Source of the DNA: Anaerobutyricum hallii | GTDB taxonomy: Bacteria; Bacillota; Clostridia; Lachnospirales; Lachnospiraceae | DNA length: 64,000 bases | Reading direction: 5' to 3' | Assembly: GCF_900209925.1 (NCBI RefSeq) | Contig: NZ_LT907978.1 | Location: forward strand, 2,265,001 to 2,329,000 | Shown: positions 8,475-16,366 of the stretch, in pieces | How the letters are laid out: every line of letters begins with the position of its first letter | Position numbering within the stretch: the first letter of the stretch is position 1 | Translations under genes and position numbers: made by a program | Notes under the pieces: model-generated | Databases searched by the model: none | The model's input: only the letters and a program-made list of their open reading frames with translations | Told to the model about the DNA's origin: nothing

Positions 8475-8542
8475 TTTTTCTCCTTTATCCAAATATTTTC
8501 TATAATTTTTGAAATATTGCAACGGTCTTCGATAAGCATATT

Positions 8543-9373
8543 TTAAAAAATGGCCTTTCTCATATCCTCTATTTCTTTTTGTAATTCCTGATATCTTCGC
8601 TGTCTTTTTATAATATTTGCCCGGTCTTTTCCGGAAATTTCTTCGGATTCTTCTATATTTCCCATCTTCTTTATAGATTGTTTTAAGTCTGCTGCTATTT
8701 GTTCTTTTTTTGCAATTTCTTTCTCTAAATATTCTATTAAGACTGGATTTTTCGTTTCGATTAAGTATCTGCCATACCGTTCGTAAATCTCTTCCATTTC
8801 TGTCTTCGCAACGGTCTGATTCTCCGGCATATCTGCTATTTCTTTCATATATTCGTGAATAGAAGGCTGTTTGTGCTTCATTCGCTGTGGCTGCGTCCAT
8901 CCCGGTTCTGCCTTGATAATAACATAATATTTGCCATCTTCTTTTAAGAACCATTCCTTTTCGATCTGATAACGATATTCTTTTAAAATCTGGCGAACTT
9001 TAAACCATTCTGACTGGGGCTGTAAAATCAATTCCTTTCCTTCTATCAGAAATTCTGGTTTTGCTTTTAGTATTTTACATATTAAATCACCACCCATACC
9101 AGCAATAACTACCGTATCTGTTTCTCCTGGCTCTAGTGGAGCAAGTCCATTTCCAAGACGGGTTGCTATTTTACCGCTAAGCTTTTCTGCACGAATATGC
9201 TCCTTGGCTTTTTCAAGTGGTCCTTTATTCACATCCATGGCAATACCACCTGGTGACAAGTTATTCTTTACAAGATAAATCGGCACATAACCATGATCCG
9301 TTCCTATGTCTGCCACACGATTTCCTGGTGTTACCGCTTCTGCTACTGTTTTTAATCGTATTGAAAGTTCCAT
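8543..9373 (-). CDS. trmK: tRNA (adenine(22)-N1)-methyltransferase TrmK
   Basis: It makes m1A22 in bacterial tRNAs using SAM. The 276-aa protein has the SAM-binding motif VADIGTDHGYVPIYL near residue 20 and TVVIAGMGGDLICKIL near residue 85, both typical of TrmK. A C-terminal charged helical extension carries a coiled coil, also known in the Bacillus protein. Its place downstream of rpoD is the usual order in Clostridia and Bacilli. A terminator separates it from rpoD. The GGAGG site is 13 bases from the ATG, which is rather far. Confidence 0.92.
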   Translation of the reverse strand: MELSIRLKTVAEAVTPGNRVADIGTDHGYVPIYLVKNNLSPGGIAMDVNKGPLEKAKEHIRAEKLSGKIATRLGNGLAPLEPGETDTVVIAGMGGDLICKILKAKPEFLIEGKELILQPQSEWFKVRQILKEYRYQIEKEWFLKEDGKYYVIIKAEPGWTQPQRMKHKQPSIHEYMKEIADMPENQTVAKTEMEEIYERYGRYLIETKNPVLIEYLEKEIAKKEQIAADLKQSIKKMGNIEESEEISGKDRANIIKRQRRYQELQKEIEDMRKAIF

Positions 9374-9492
9374 TTTAAATTGTCTGCCTCCTAAATTATA
9401 TTCCTTAACCTATTTCTTGTTTCGTATGTATTACTTATCTATTTTCTCTGAATATTATACGGTATCTCTATCCCTTTTTTCAATGACAAAAG

Positions 9493-9534
9493 CAGGTATA
9501 TTTATAAGACTTAAAATCCATATAAATATACCTG
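9493..9534 (-). terminator. Terminator after rpoD
   Basis: A 14-bp perfect inverted repeat, CAGGTATATTTATA (9493-9506) with TATAAATATACCTG (9521-9534). On the minus strand it is followed by CTTTTGTC. It lies 25 bases beyond the rpoD stop. Confidence 0.75.
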
Positions 9535-9558
9535 TCCTTTATTCTCTATTTCTTTATT

Positions 9559-10104
9559 CTATTCTCCCAAAAAATCTCTAAGCTTTCTACTTCTCGTTGG
9601 ATGACGCAGCTTGCGCAGGGCCTTCGCCTCAATCTGGCGAATACGTTCTCTTGTCACTTGAAAGTCTCTTCCCACTTCTTCCAGGGTGTGTGGCTTTCCG
9701 TCTTCTAATCCAAAACGAAGTGCTAAAACCTTTTGCTCCCGATCAGACAAGGTATCCATAACTTCTTCAAGCTGTTCACGAAGTAATGTGTGGGCTGCTT
9801 CTTCTGACGGAACAGGCACATGTTCATCCTGAATAAAGTCTCCAAGGTGACTGTCTTCTTCCTCTCCAATTGGTGTTTCTAAAGAAACTGGTTCCTGTGA
9901 AATCTTAGAAACTTCAAGTATCCGCTCCACCGGAAGATTCATCGTAACCGCGATTTCTTCTGGGGTGGGTTCTCTTCCGTATTCCTGTAAAAGCCTCCTG
10001 CTCGTTCGATTAACCCGATTCATTGTCTCTACCATATGCACCGGAATCCGAATCGTCCTCGCCTGATCTGCAATCGCTCTCGTAATGGATTGCCTGATCC
10101 ACCA
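9559..10104 (-). pseudogene. rpoD: rpoD 3' half (sigma regions 2.4-4), cut off by the prophage
   Basis: This is the C-terminal part of the primary sigma factor. In frame from the core repeat it reads [20 protein letters not shown], region 3, then region 4 with [16 protein letters not shown] and the helix-turn-helix [18 protein letters not shown], ending RDFLGE. A TAA stop in phage DNA lies 12 bases before the first TGG. The first usable start is a GTG at 10041 with no good ribosome binding site, giving 160 aa. A phage-borne promoter at 10162-10190 points into it. The matching 5' half is at 49362-49973. Frame and residues are otherwise intact, so it is split rather than decayed. Confidence 0.95.
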
Positions 10105-10128
10105 GGTTAAGGTCAGTTACCGTATAAC
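10076..10128. other. Left attachment site of the prophage
   Basis: Host rpoD sequence runs to the 6-base core CCACCA (10099-10104). The phage arm GGTTAAGGTCAGTTAC followed by CGTATAAC (to 10128) is an imperfect reverse complement of the arm at the other end (18 of 24 positions). The core encodes Trp-Trp of sigma region 2.3 on the minus strand. Confidence 0.85.
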
Positions 10129-10161
10129 AAAATATGATAGAAATAAAGGAGAAGTAATTAT

Positions 10162-10190
10162 ATTATACAAGAAGAAAGAGGACGTTTCAA
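10162..10190 (-). promoter_or_regulatory. Outward promoter at the left phage end, facing the rpoD 3' half
   Basis: On the minus strand TTGAAA (10185-10190), exactly 17 bases and TATAAT (10162-10167). The predicted start is near 10155, about 115 bases before the GTG of the rpoD 3' half. The -35 box lies in the loop of the phage terminator, so the two signals overlap. Confidence 0.65.
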
Positions 10191-10198
10191 GCGCCCTC
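10170..10198 (-). terminator. Terminator of the left-end phage cassette
   Basis: On the minus strand GAGGGCG (10192-10198) pairs with CGTCCTC (10178-10184, one G-U pair) around loop CTTGAAA, followed by the weak T-rich tail TTTCTTCTT. The TGA stop of the last phage gene is inside the hairpin. Confidence 0.6.
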
Positions 10199-10504
10199 TT
10201 TTATTTTTCGCAAAACTGACCGATATTCTCGCGGATACATTGCTTCGATGGCTTTCATGTGTTCGTCAAGCACGCGTAATAAGTGCTCAAAGTCTGCGTT
10301 TCGGGCGATTTCTTTAAATTCAGAATCCGGCTCGGAACTGTAAGAGTAGTATGATGTGTTAGAAGATAGTTGGTTCGGTTGTTGATTGCTCATTAAATTA
10401 TTGCGTACATTGTATAAAATCGAAAGCCGTTCGCAAGTGGCGTAGGTTGTTTTTCCTGCCTCTAATGCCGCAATTTCGGCATTAATTTCGTCCATATTAA
10501 TCAT
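10187..10504 (-). CDS. Phage protein, left-end cassette gene 7
   Basis: A 105-aa protein with AAAGGAG 8 bases before the ATG. The N-terminal half is helical (MDEINAEIAALEAGKTTYATCERLSILY), the middle is Ser/Tyr/Asn/Gln rich and the C-terminus is charged and helical. It is the last gene of the left-end cassette. Function unknown; the spacing suggests it is read together with the 132-aa gene, which has a similarly helical N-terminus. Confidence 0.7.
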   Translation of the reverse strand: MINMDEINAEIAALEAGKTTYATCERLSILYNVRNNLMSNQQPNQLSSNTSYYSYSSEPDSEFKEIARNADFEHLLRVLDEHMKAIEAMYPREYRSVLRKIKEGA

Positions 10505-10521
10505 TGCGGCACTCCTTTCTC

Positions 10522-10920
10522 TTATCGGTCTAATTCTGCTAATGCTCTGCCTAGTGCTGCCTGATCTGTACTAGACAGATTACTGTCGTGCATCATGTCT
10601 TTGATAGTTTCTTTTACCTGCATTTTTGCATCGTTGTAAGAGTAATGCCCCCTCACATAGTGCTGACCTCTACGAGCGTTGCTATAGTCGTCGTAATCCA
10701 TGTCAGGATAACGCCCGCGACTGTATCTTCCTGACGTGTTCCAGTCGCCGCCACGGCTGTATTCGTTGCCACCTTCCAGATACATGATTTTGTCAATATT
10801 TTTAATTGTGTCTGTCAGTTTGTGGACTGCTTCTAAATCCCCGGCGCTCATATCGCCTTTGTTCGAAATCTCGTCCAGCTCTCTGCACATCATCTTTTTT
10901 AATTTGTGTAATGATTCCAT
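10522..10920 (-). CDS. Phage protein with Tyr/Arg/Asp-rich centre, left-end cassette gene 6
   Basis: A 132-aa protein. A helical N-terminus (HKLKKMMCRELDEIS and ELEAVHKL-type heptads) leads to a low-complexity centre with repeats such as YSRGRYPDMDYDDYSNARRG, then a helical C-terminus KETIKDMMHDSNLSSTDQAA. There is no signal peptide. From memory, similar small proteins recur in gut Lachnospiraceae prophages, but no function is known to me. Confidence 0.7.
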   Translation of the reverse strand: MESLHKLKKMMCRELDEISNKGDMSAGDLEAVHKLTDTIKNIDKIMYLEGGNEYSRGGDWNTSGRYSRGRYPDMDYDDYSNARRGQHYVRGHYSYNDAKMQVKETIKDMMHDSNLSSTDQAALGRALAELDR

Positions 10921-10933
10921 TTTTCGCCCTCCT

Positions 10934-11356
10934 TTACGCTACTCTCTCGGCGATTAAATTGCTATTGGCTATATTAATTGCCTGCGTAGATGTATTTTCG
11001 ACTGCGATCGTTATGCAACACCCGCGCGGAACGTCAATAAATGCCGCCGTAAATACATTAAAATATTCGTCTGCCGCCGCAGGTGTTACGATTGCTGTCG
11101 CACTATTTAATGGTTCTCCGGCGATTGCCAGGGCAATAGAAATAGGTGCCACAGTTCCACCGGCAGGTATGGCGATATTAGCCCCAAAGCTGACCTTATA
11201 GCGCGCCCTGCACTGGTTTGTAAGGCCTCTAAGGGTCACAATTCCTGCTCCCTCCCGGTGTGCAATACAGCTACCGCACTTTACGGCTGTCTCTGTGAGC
11301 GGTAAATTCTGCCCCGCTGCTACGGTTACGATATTGCTATTAGTAAATTCTGCCAC
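10934..11356 (-). CDS. Phage beta-rich protein, TNF/BclA-C-like, left-end cassette gene 5
   Basis: A 140-aa protein made of short hydrophobic beta-type segments rich in Ala, Ile and Val (ISIALAIAGEPLNSATAIVTP, CITIAVENTSTQAINIANSNL). This resembles the jelly-roll C-terminal domains of BclA or TNF-like proteins found on exosporium and phage surfaces. It contains Cys residues but no signal peptide. The fold is an inference from pattern only. It could be a virion decoration or surface-binding protein. Confidence 0.65.
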   Translation of the reverse strand: MAEFTNSNIVTVAAGQNLPLTETAVKCGSCIAHREGAGIVTLRGLTNQCRARYKVSFGANIAIPAGGTVAPISIALAIAGEPLNSATAIVTPAAADEYFNVFTAAFIDVPRGCCITIAVENTSTQAINIANSNLIAERVA

Positions 11357-11471
11357 GTTATCACTCCTTTTTTTAATAATAAACGGCGGAACGATTGCCC
11401 CGCCGCTATAAGCATCATCGGCACAAGCCGAACAATCCCGTCAACGCAGGAAGTTGCTAATTATAAAAATT

Positions 11472-12308
11472 TTAGCATCCGCAACCAGTATTGCATCCGC
11501 AATTACCGTACTGATATGGTGCGGAAACCGGAAAAGCTGGCACTGGTCTAGGGTTGTAGTAAGTAAACTGTCCCTGCATATACGCCTTTAAGGTTTCGTT
11601 CTGTGATGCCTGAGAAGCCGCTAACTGTGCCGCAAATAACTGCTGATTCTGCTCGGCAATCTTAGCGTCCTTAGCTTCGATTCTCTGCGCTGTGAGGGCA
11701 TCGAGAATAGCTCTAGCGTTGTTGTTCTGGTTGTCGATAATATCCCTTGTGTTGTTTGCGTTGTTAAAATTTGTCTGGCAGAAGCCGTTTGTAACTTCCT
11801 GCTGGATTGCATTGGTATTCATCGCCATGTTGTAGTTAACGCCTGCGATAGCCTGTTTGTTATCACAGCAGCACTGCGCTAACTGTGCCTGCAAAGCGTT
11901 GAAACTTTGCATATCTGCAATCTGCCCCTGCTGGATTGCATTCCGTGTATCATAGCCGTTCTGCTGAATTGTACTATTTGTTCCTGCAAATCCGTTGAGT
12001 AGAGAGGTGTTCATTGCATAAAATCCGTCACAAATACCGCTGTTGATAGCATCACCCTTGCGCTCAAGGGAGGAAATTCCGCTATCAATCTGGCGCTGTA
12101 AGGTTGCAAAGTCGGAAGCTAATACATAGTTATCTACCGCGCCTCCGCCGCCGTTATTCCATCCATTTCCGTTTCCCCATCCACAGAAGATGAAAAGGAA
12201 AAGAATGATAATCCACCAAGCACCGTTGTCCTCGCCAGATGCGCCATTATTGTTGCCTGTGACCGCCGCTAAATCCGCCGGACTCATTCCGTCTGTTGTT
12301 AATCCCAT
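11472..12308 (-). CDS. Phage protein with one membrane segment and long helical domain, left-end cassette gene 4
   Basis: A 278-aa protein with AAAGGAGTG before the ATG. The N-terminal 25 residues are polar. A membrane segment (AWWIIILFLFIFCGW) is followed by a Gly/Asn-rich linker (GNGNGWNNGGGG). A long Gln/Asn-rich helical domain with FNALQAQLAQCCCDNKQAIAG follows, then a Pro/Tyr tail ending in the Cys-rich NCGCNTGCGC. The topology suggests a membrane-anchored fibrous protein. From memory the pattern recurs in Faecalibacterium and Lachnospiraceae prophages; function unknown. Confidence 0.7.
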   Translation of the reverse strand: MGLTTDGMSPADLAAVTGNNNGASGEDNGAWWIIILFLFIFCGWGNGNGWNNGGGGAVDNYVLASDFATLQRQIDSGISSLERKGDAINSGICDGFYAMNTSLLNGFAGTNSTIQQNGYDTRNAIQQGQIADMQSFNALQAQLAQCCCDNKQAIAGVNYNMAMNTNAIQQEVTNGFCQTNFNNANNTRDIIDNQNNNARAILDALTAQRIEAKDAKIAEQNQQLFAAQLAASQASQNETLKAYMQGQFTYYNPRPVPAFPVSAPYQYGNCGCNTGCGC

Positions 12309-12326
12309 GAAATCACTCCTTTTTAT

Positions 12327-12506
12327 TTATTTAAAACCTTTTAAAAGGTTTTGGAACTGTGTTGCCATACCCTGCAACTGGTTATACTGTTGCTGGCTCA
12401 TTTGCCCGCTATTTAGCAGGTTTTGCACTTCCTGCTTCGGGTCCCCCTGAAACTGCTGTCTGAACTGTTGAAACTGCTGTATCATCTGCATTGGATTGAG
12501 ATTCAT
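12327..12506 (-). CDS. Small Gln-rich phage protein, left-end cassette gene 3
   Basis: A 59-aa protein starting MNLNPMQMIQQFQQF with GGAGGG 6 bases upstream. It is rich in Gln and amphipathic (QNLLNSGQMSQQQYNQLQG). It overlaps the preceding 168-aa gene by 98 bases in another frame. The good ribosome binding site and typical composition argue that it is real. Function unknown. Confidence 0.7.
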   Translation of the reverse strand: MNLNPMQMIQQFQQFRQQFQGDPKQEVQNLLNSGQMSQQQYNQLQGMATQFQNLLKGFK

Positions 12507-12915
12507 TTAATACCCTCCTTCTTAGCGTCTCCATTTGCCTTTCTAAGGCGTTTAAGCGTTCCTCATAATTGATTAGTTGGCTAGACTGTGAAAGCTCCAC
12601 TGTGGGCGAATCTGCGCCTTTGCGCTTGTATTCAAACACCTCTAAAAACGGCCTGCCTGTCTGGTCTGCTCTTTTTTCGTAAAAAACTGGCGCCTGACTG
12701 TCCCACAGGCGAACAAAAGAGTTTGGCGCTACTAAATACGCCTCCGCCGCGCCCTGTCCTTGCACCCAAATCCGCTCATCGGGATTGGATTGTTGTTGCA
12801 TTTGTTGGGGCGGTGTCTGCTGTTGTTTTAGTCGATTTAGTTGGTCAAGATAATCCGGTTGTGGATATTGCGGATACTGTGGATACTGTTGTGGATATTG
12901 TGGATAACCGAACAT
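12409..12915 (-). CDS. Phage protein with Pro-Gln-Tyr repeat N-terminus, left-end cassette gene 2
   Basis: A 168-aa protein. The N-terminus is a PQYPQ-type repeat followed by a Gln-rich stretch. A compact domain near residues 45-100 contains RIWVQGQGAAEAYLVAPNSF and PVFYEKRADQTG. A helical segment NYEERLNALERQMETLRRRV follows. The last 27 residues overlap the next gene in another frame. The start abuts the peptidase gene stop. Function unknown. Confidence 0.65.
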   Translation of the reverse strand: MFGYPQYPQQYPQYPQYPQPDYLDQLNRLKQQQTPPQQMQQQSNPDERIWVQGQGAAEAYLVAPNSFVRLWDSQAPVFYEKRADQTGRPFLEVFEYKRKGADSPTVELSQSSQLINYEERLNALERQMETLRRRVLNESQSNADDTAVSTVQTAVSGGPEAGSAKPAK

Positions 12916-13293
12916 TTATTTTCCTCCTTCCCTCCAATAGTAGATAGGTGTCATTGCTCCACTGTCCCACGTATCGTAGTAATTGCCGTCAATTACCGCT
13001 ATAACGTGCCCTGACAGTGCTAAAATATAAACCCCTTCTGGGTGGTTGTTTGCAAATTCTGAGACGGTACAGGTCATGTATTCGTCTGGGATTATATAAC
13101 GGCTAAATCCATTATCTTTGAGGTATGCGCCCCACACTGCATTAGCCGAGGGCATATCTGACAGTATCAATCCGTACAATGCAAGCTGTATGTATGTTTC
13201 TTCCCATGTCTGACCCATAGCCTTTGAGATAGCACGTACAGTACAATCTCCCACTTTTGCCGCTGCGGGGTTAGGATTCCAATATTGATACAT
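12916..13293 (-). CDS. Papain-like (C39-type) cysteine peptidase-like phage protein, left-end cassette gene 1
   Basis: A 125-aa protein. DCTVRAISKAMGQTWEETY near residue 16 offers the nucleophile Cys at a helix start. GHVIAVIDGNYYDTWDSG near residue 100 gives His and Asp/Asn in the order seen in papain-like and C39 peptidases. It lacks a signal peptide. It is the first gene after a strong terminator, so it begins a separate transcription unit. The peptidase call is inferred from motif order; an inactive binding domain is possible. AAGGAGG precedes the start. Confidence 0.65.
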   Translation of the reverse strand: MYQYWNPNPAAAKVGDCTVRAISKAMGQTWEETYIQLALYGLILSDMPSANAVWGAYLKDNGFSRYIIPDEYMTCTVSEFANNHPEGVYILALSGHVIAVIDGNYYDTWDSGAMTPIYYWREGGK

Positions 13294-13316
13294 TTTTTTG
13301 CCCTCCTTATAGTTTT

Positions 13317-13343
13317 ATTATCGCAAAAAAATAAGCGTGTCAC
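13317..13343 (-). promoter_or_regulatory. Possible promoter of the left-end cassette
   Basis: On the minus strand GTGACA (13338-13343), a short 15-base spacer and an extended -10 TGC-GATAAT (13317-13322), just after the late-operon terminator. The spacer is suboptimal. Confidence 0.35.
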
Positions 13344-13365
13344 CACGAAGGTAACGCGCTTATTT
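13325..13365 (-). terminator. Terminator of the late operon
   Basis: A 15-bp stem with one mismatch (13351-13365 with 13329-13343), followed on the minus strand by a run of T (13325-13331). It separates the structural/lysis genes from the left-end cassette. Confidence 0.85.
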
Positions 13366-13395
13366 CTCGCATGATTTTTAGTTATCTTTAGTTTC

Positions 13396-13647
13396 TTAAA
13401 GGCTATTTATGTACGGAATTGTGCCAGGAACTAACAAAATCTTTTCTACGGAACAACTCCACAGCCCCTGTAATCCTCTCGTGCTTATATCCATTTTCTC
13501 GGCGGCTTGCTCCTGCGTTAATCCGTCAAAAAGCAAGTACTGTACAGTTTCGCGCTCCCGCAAGGTTAAGCGGGCACACGACAAAGCGTAATCAATAAAT
13601 TGTTTATCGCCTAATTTCCAGAGTTTTTTAATCAAACTTCTGTTCAC
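13396..13647 (-). CDS. Small sigma-region-4-like HTH protein
   Basis: An 83-aa protein. LTLRERETVQYLLFDGLTQE followed by QAAEKMDISTRGLQGLWSCSVEKIL matches the helix-turn-helix pattern of sigma region 4 / LuxR-type proteins. It lacks region 2, so it cannot act alone as a sigma factor. It is the last gene of the late operon, after the holin. It may be a phage transcription regulator. Its interest rises because the phage disrupts the host primary sigma gene. Confidence 0.7.
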   Translation of the reverse strand: MNRSLIKKLWKLGDKQFIDYALSCARLTLRERETVQYLLFDGLTQEQAAEKMDISTRGLQGLWSCSVEKILLVPGTIPYINSL

Positions 13648-13681
13648 TGTATCACCTCAAACACGCAAAAATTACGTAAAT

Positions 13682-14023
13682 TTATTTCGTTTTATCCAGT
13701 CCCAGAATCGATCTAACCTTTTCTGGGAGCAAATCAGGGTTAATTTTACCGATGTTCTCCACAATAGAGCCAAGCTCCATCAAAATAATGTATACACAAA
13801 CTCCTGCGGCAATAGGCACCTGAAAGCCTAAGTCTACATATCTCTGCGCATAGTCGATAAGATACGCAAGCACCACGAGCATAATGGAGCCAAATTTATG
13901 ATACAATCCTTTCCTCATTTCTGAGGATTTCCACTCGTGGTTGGCACAGGCGGATACTCCGCCACTAGCCAAATCAAAAACTACAAAAATACAAGTTATT
14001 AAGGGTAACATAATATCTACCAT
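13682..14023 (-). CDS. Phage holin (toxin secretion/phage lysis holin type)
   Basis: A 113-aa membrane protein with about three hydrophobic segments: MLPLITCIFVVFDLASGG at the N-terminus, GSIMLVVLAYLIDYA in the middle and IAAGVCVYIILMELGS. It ends with a charged C-terminus LLPEKVRSILGLDKTK. This is typical of the PF05105 holin family, which forms lesions in the membrane at lysis. The second ATG (14023) is chosen because AGGAGG is 7 bases upstream; it is too close to the first. The lysins are about 15 kb away. Confidence 0.85.
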   Translation of the reverse strand: MVDIMLPLITCIFVVFDLASGGVSACANHEWKSSEMRKGLYHKFGSIMLVVLAYLIDYAQRYVDLGFQVPIAAGVCVYIILMELGSIVENIGKINPDLLPEKVRSILGLDKTK

Positions 14024-14086
14024 CTCCATTCCTCCTTAAAAATTATTTTTCTTTTGTTTTTATAAATTAATTAAAGCTTCCTTTAG

Positions 14087-14251
14087 TTAATTAGTTTCCG
14101 TTTTCGGTTCTTCTTCCTTATTAATATCCATCAGCTCATTGTACTGTTCCTCTGTAATCCTGCCCGTTGCGAAGAAAATATCAATCTTATTCTTTAAATC
14201 GTCTGTTAGACCGTTTCTCTCTTTAAGTTTCAGTAATGTTCTGTATAACAT
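14087..14251 (-). CDS. XkdX-like small phage protein
   Basis: A 54-aa protein, MLYRTLLKLKERNGL then DDLKNKIDIFFATGRITEEQYNELM, matching the short XkdX-type proteins found between tail fibre and holin genes. GGAGG lies 7 bases before the second ATG, which is taken as start. It overlaps the end of the tail fibre gene. Function in the virion or lysis module is not established. Confidence 0.75.
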   Translation of the reverse strand: MLYRTLLKLKERNGLTDDLKNKIDIFFATGRITEEQYNELMDINKEEEPKTETN

Positions 14252-14253
14252 AA

Positions 14254-16113
14254 TCATACCTCCAATTCTGTAAGTACTACTGCGTATTCGCTGTTAACAT
14301 AGGCTTCTGCCGCCTGTGTGTCGATGTCCTGCGTTTTTGTGTCCATATCATAGATATAATCACGATTGTCGTTTAACTGCTGTTTTACATAGTTCCATCC
14401 ATTAGCCATGCTTATTGGATAATTGAATACTGTCAGTCCGTCTAACTGGTCAGAAGATACTTCTATATTTGTTACTGGATAATTTGTGGCGAGGGATTTA
14501 AAAGCTTGTATCTGGTCTGATGTTAAGTCTATTTCTTGAGGTGTGGCAAGCTCCGCAAAAAATGTAGTATCTCCGAAAATGTCTGAACTTATATGTGCGT
14601 CTTTAGACCAATTTTCTAAACCAAAATTTGAATAGATATCATTGATTATTAAACCATCTACGTAAGATATGAGTGTTTTTGCTACATCCCACCCATTTTT
14701 TACAAAAATATAATTTTTACACAAAATAGCTTGTTTTTCATTCAAGTATCCAACAATATTTTTAGACCGAAATGACACGTATCCATTGCTTTCATTCAAT
14801 CTAGTTTGATATACTGTTACATTGGTCCAGTCTAATTCCTTTAACTTCTTTTGAATTATCATCCTCACCAATTTTTCCCGTTCCACATCCACATAATCCG
14901 CAACATACTGTTGTCCATTAATGGTGATGTTACCGTCTGAACTTACAGGGATAGCGTTCAATGTGTATGGGAGAGTGATGGCCTGTTCGTGGTAGGGTTG
15001 GAAATCTGTAGAAGCAGATCCTTCTTCAACTTGTGGGTATATCGTAAAATTATTTAATATGGCTCCACTTAATATTCTGCATATAAAGAAAGATATTGTT
15101 GTTTGGTTTTTAATCTGTCCGTCTTCGAGACTGACTATTGTCGTATATATATCTGGACTCCCTACATGAAACTGAATTTTGCTATTCCCACTTTTTTTGA
15201 CAACGTATGTTTTTTGGCTATCCAGGGAAACCTTATTTACAGTATTGTAAGCCCCAAAAATATAAAAATCCGTATCGACTGTTGACGCTCCGTTCAAAGT
15301 ATAAGTCCCATCGCCATTGTTTATACAGGTCACCCCATTCAGCGTAATAGTCTGTAATGTCGCATTTAGCAAATTCTTCCCACAAACCTTCACAGTCGGA
15401 TTCACAACGCTCTTAATCTCCTGCGGATAGTCAGGAGAGGGCGATGGTTGACCTCCGGTGTATGGTTCGTAGGCGGTGGCTTCGGTGCCGAGTTCGAGCA
15501 TAGGATAAATCGTGAAATTATACGATTTTCCTACTGTTAATCCCTCTAAAAATAAACTACAGTATTCATTACTTGCGCCTGTCTCAAATGTGCAACTTAA
15601 TTGATTTTGCATAATTCTATGTATTTGATAATTAGCATCGTCCAATTTAGTTCGCCCTAATTTTAAACCAATCACAACATCTGAGTTTTTGTCAACTGAA
15701 AAAGTATACGTTGCATTATCAGTATGGCATTCATTATTTGTTTTTGTAATATTTGACCATGTAGATGTTGAAGTACCCGTCACAGATATACTTCCATCCG
15801 CATTCATTGTGGACAAAAGACCATTTATATTTGTACCTTCGTGTACATTGGGTTCGGATAATTTCAGTAAATTCTTCCCCATGGTACTTTTCTGCTCGCT
15901 CTTTCCATACAGCATCATATCCATGATTTTGCCATTATCAGAATCGGTAAGATGGGTTTCGCCTTGATTTGAGGCATAGAACTTTGTAATTTTGTTGGAT
16001 AAATCTTCCTTTAGCAAACTAAGTTCTTTCTTTAGTGGGCCAAGGTCTCCTGATGTTCCCCTACGTTTCGAGAGTGCATACGCCTCATCTCCCGTTAAAC
16101 CGCTTTTTCTCAT
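14254..16113 (-). CDS. Tail fibre / receptor-binding type protein
   Basis: A 619-aa protein. The N-terminus is helical (coiled coil SLLKEDLSNKITKFYASNQG). Two similar beta-rich carbohydrate-binding-like modules follow, each ending in an acidic tract and a YEPY- or FQPYHEQ-type motif (for example AYEPYTGGQPSPSPDYPQEI). The C-terminus has a DLTSDQIQAFKSLATNYPVT segment common in Lachnospiraceae phage tail proteins. It is likely to contact the host surface. Its position between tail tip genes and the holin fits. Confidence 0.75.
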   Translation of the reverse strand: MRKSGLTGDEAYALSKRRGTSGDLGPLKKELSLLKEDLSNKITKFYASNQGETHLTDSDNGKIMDMMLYGKSEQKSTMGKNLLKLSEPNVHEGTNINGLLSTMNADGSISVTGTSTSTWSNITKTNNECHTDNATYTFSVDKNSDVVIGLKLGRTKLDDANYQIHRIMQNQLSCTFETGASNEYCSLFLEGLTVGKSYNFTIYPMLELGTEATAYEPYTGGQPSPSPDYPQEIKSVVNPTVKVCGKNLLNATLQTITLNGVTCINNGDGTYTLNGASTVDTDFYIFGAYNTVNKVSLDSQKTYVVKKSGNSKIQFHVGSPDIYTTIVSLEDGQIKNQTTISFFICRILSGAILNNFTIYPQVEEGSASTDFQPYHEQAITLPYTLNAIPVSSDGNITINGQQYVADYVDVEREKLVRMIIQKKLKELDWTNVTVYQTRLNESNGYVSFRSKNIVGYLNEKQAILCKNYIFVKNGWDVAKTLISYVDGLIINDIYSNFGLENWSKDAHISSDIFGDTTFFAELATPQEIDLTSDQIQAFKSLATNYPVTNIEVSSDQLDGLTVFNYPISMANGWNYVKQQLNDNRDYIYDMDTKTQDIDTQAAEAYVNSEYAVVLTELEV

Positions 16114-16126
16114 GCTCTACACCTCC

Positions 16127-16366
16127 CTAAAGTAAAAACCACTTGCTATCAGGGGCATAAAAGCCATATAATTCCCCTGTGTCTACACATAACGCCGTCG
16201 AACCGCTTGCAACATAATGAGGCAATTTATCTACTTCAGAAGACTTTCCCCAATAATATCGCTTACTTCCGTCCGTATCTATGCAATCCCATCCACCTAA
16301 ATCGTGTATAACATCTCCTTTGCGGTATGTCTGCCCGTCAATAATTATTGTCCCGCTAGCTATCAT
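16127..16366 (-). CDS. Small phage tail-region protein
   Basis: A 79-aa protein starting MIASGTIIIDGQTYRKGDVI. It is beta-rich, with YRKGDVIHDLGGWDCIDTDG and SGSTALCVDTGELYGFYAPD motifs that resemble short head or tail accessory proteins. The start overlaps the stop of the 95-aa gene. Role unknown. Confidence 0.65.
   Translation of the reverse strand: MIASGTIIIDGQTYRKGDVIHDLGGWDCIDTDGSKRYYWGKSSEVDKLPHYVASGSTALCVDTGELYGFYAPDSKWFLL

Noticed and set aside
8475-8954. N-terminal extension of the PHP gene (160 codons)
   Set aside because: It overlaps trmK out of frame, and a good ribosome binding site sits at the ATG at 8474.
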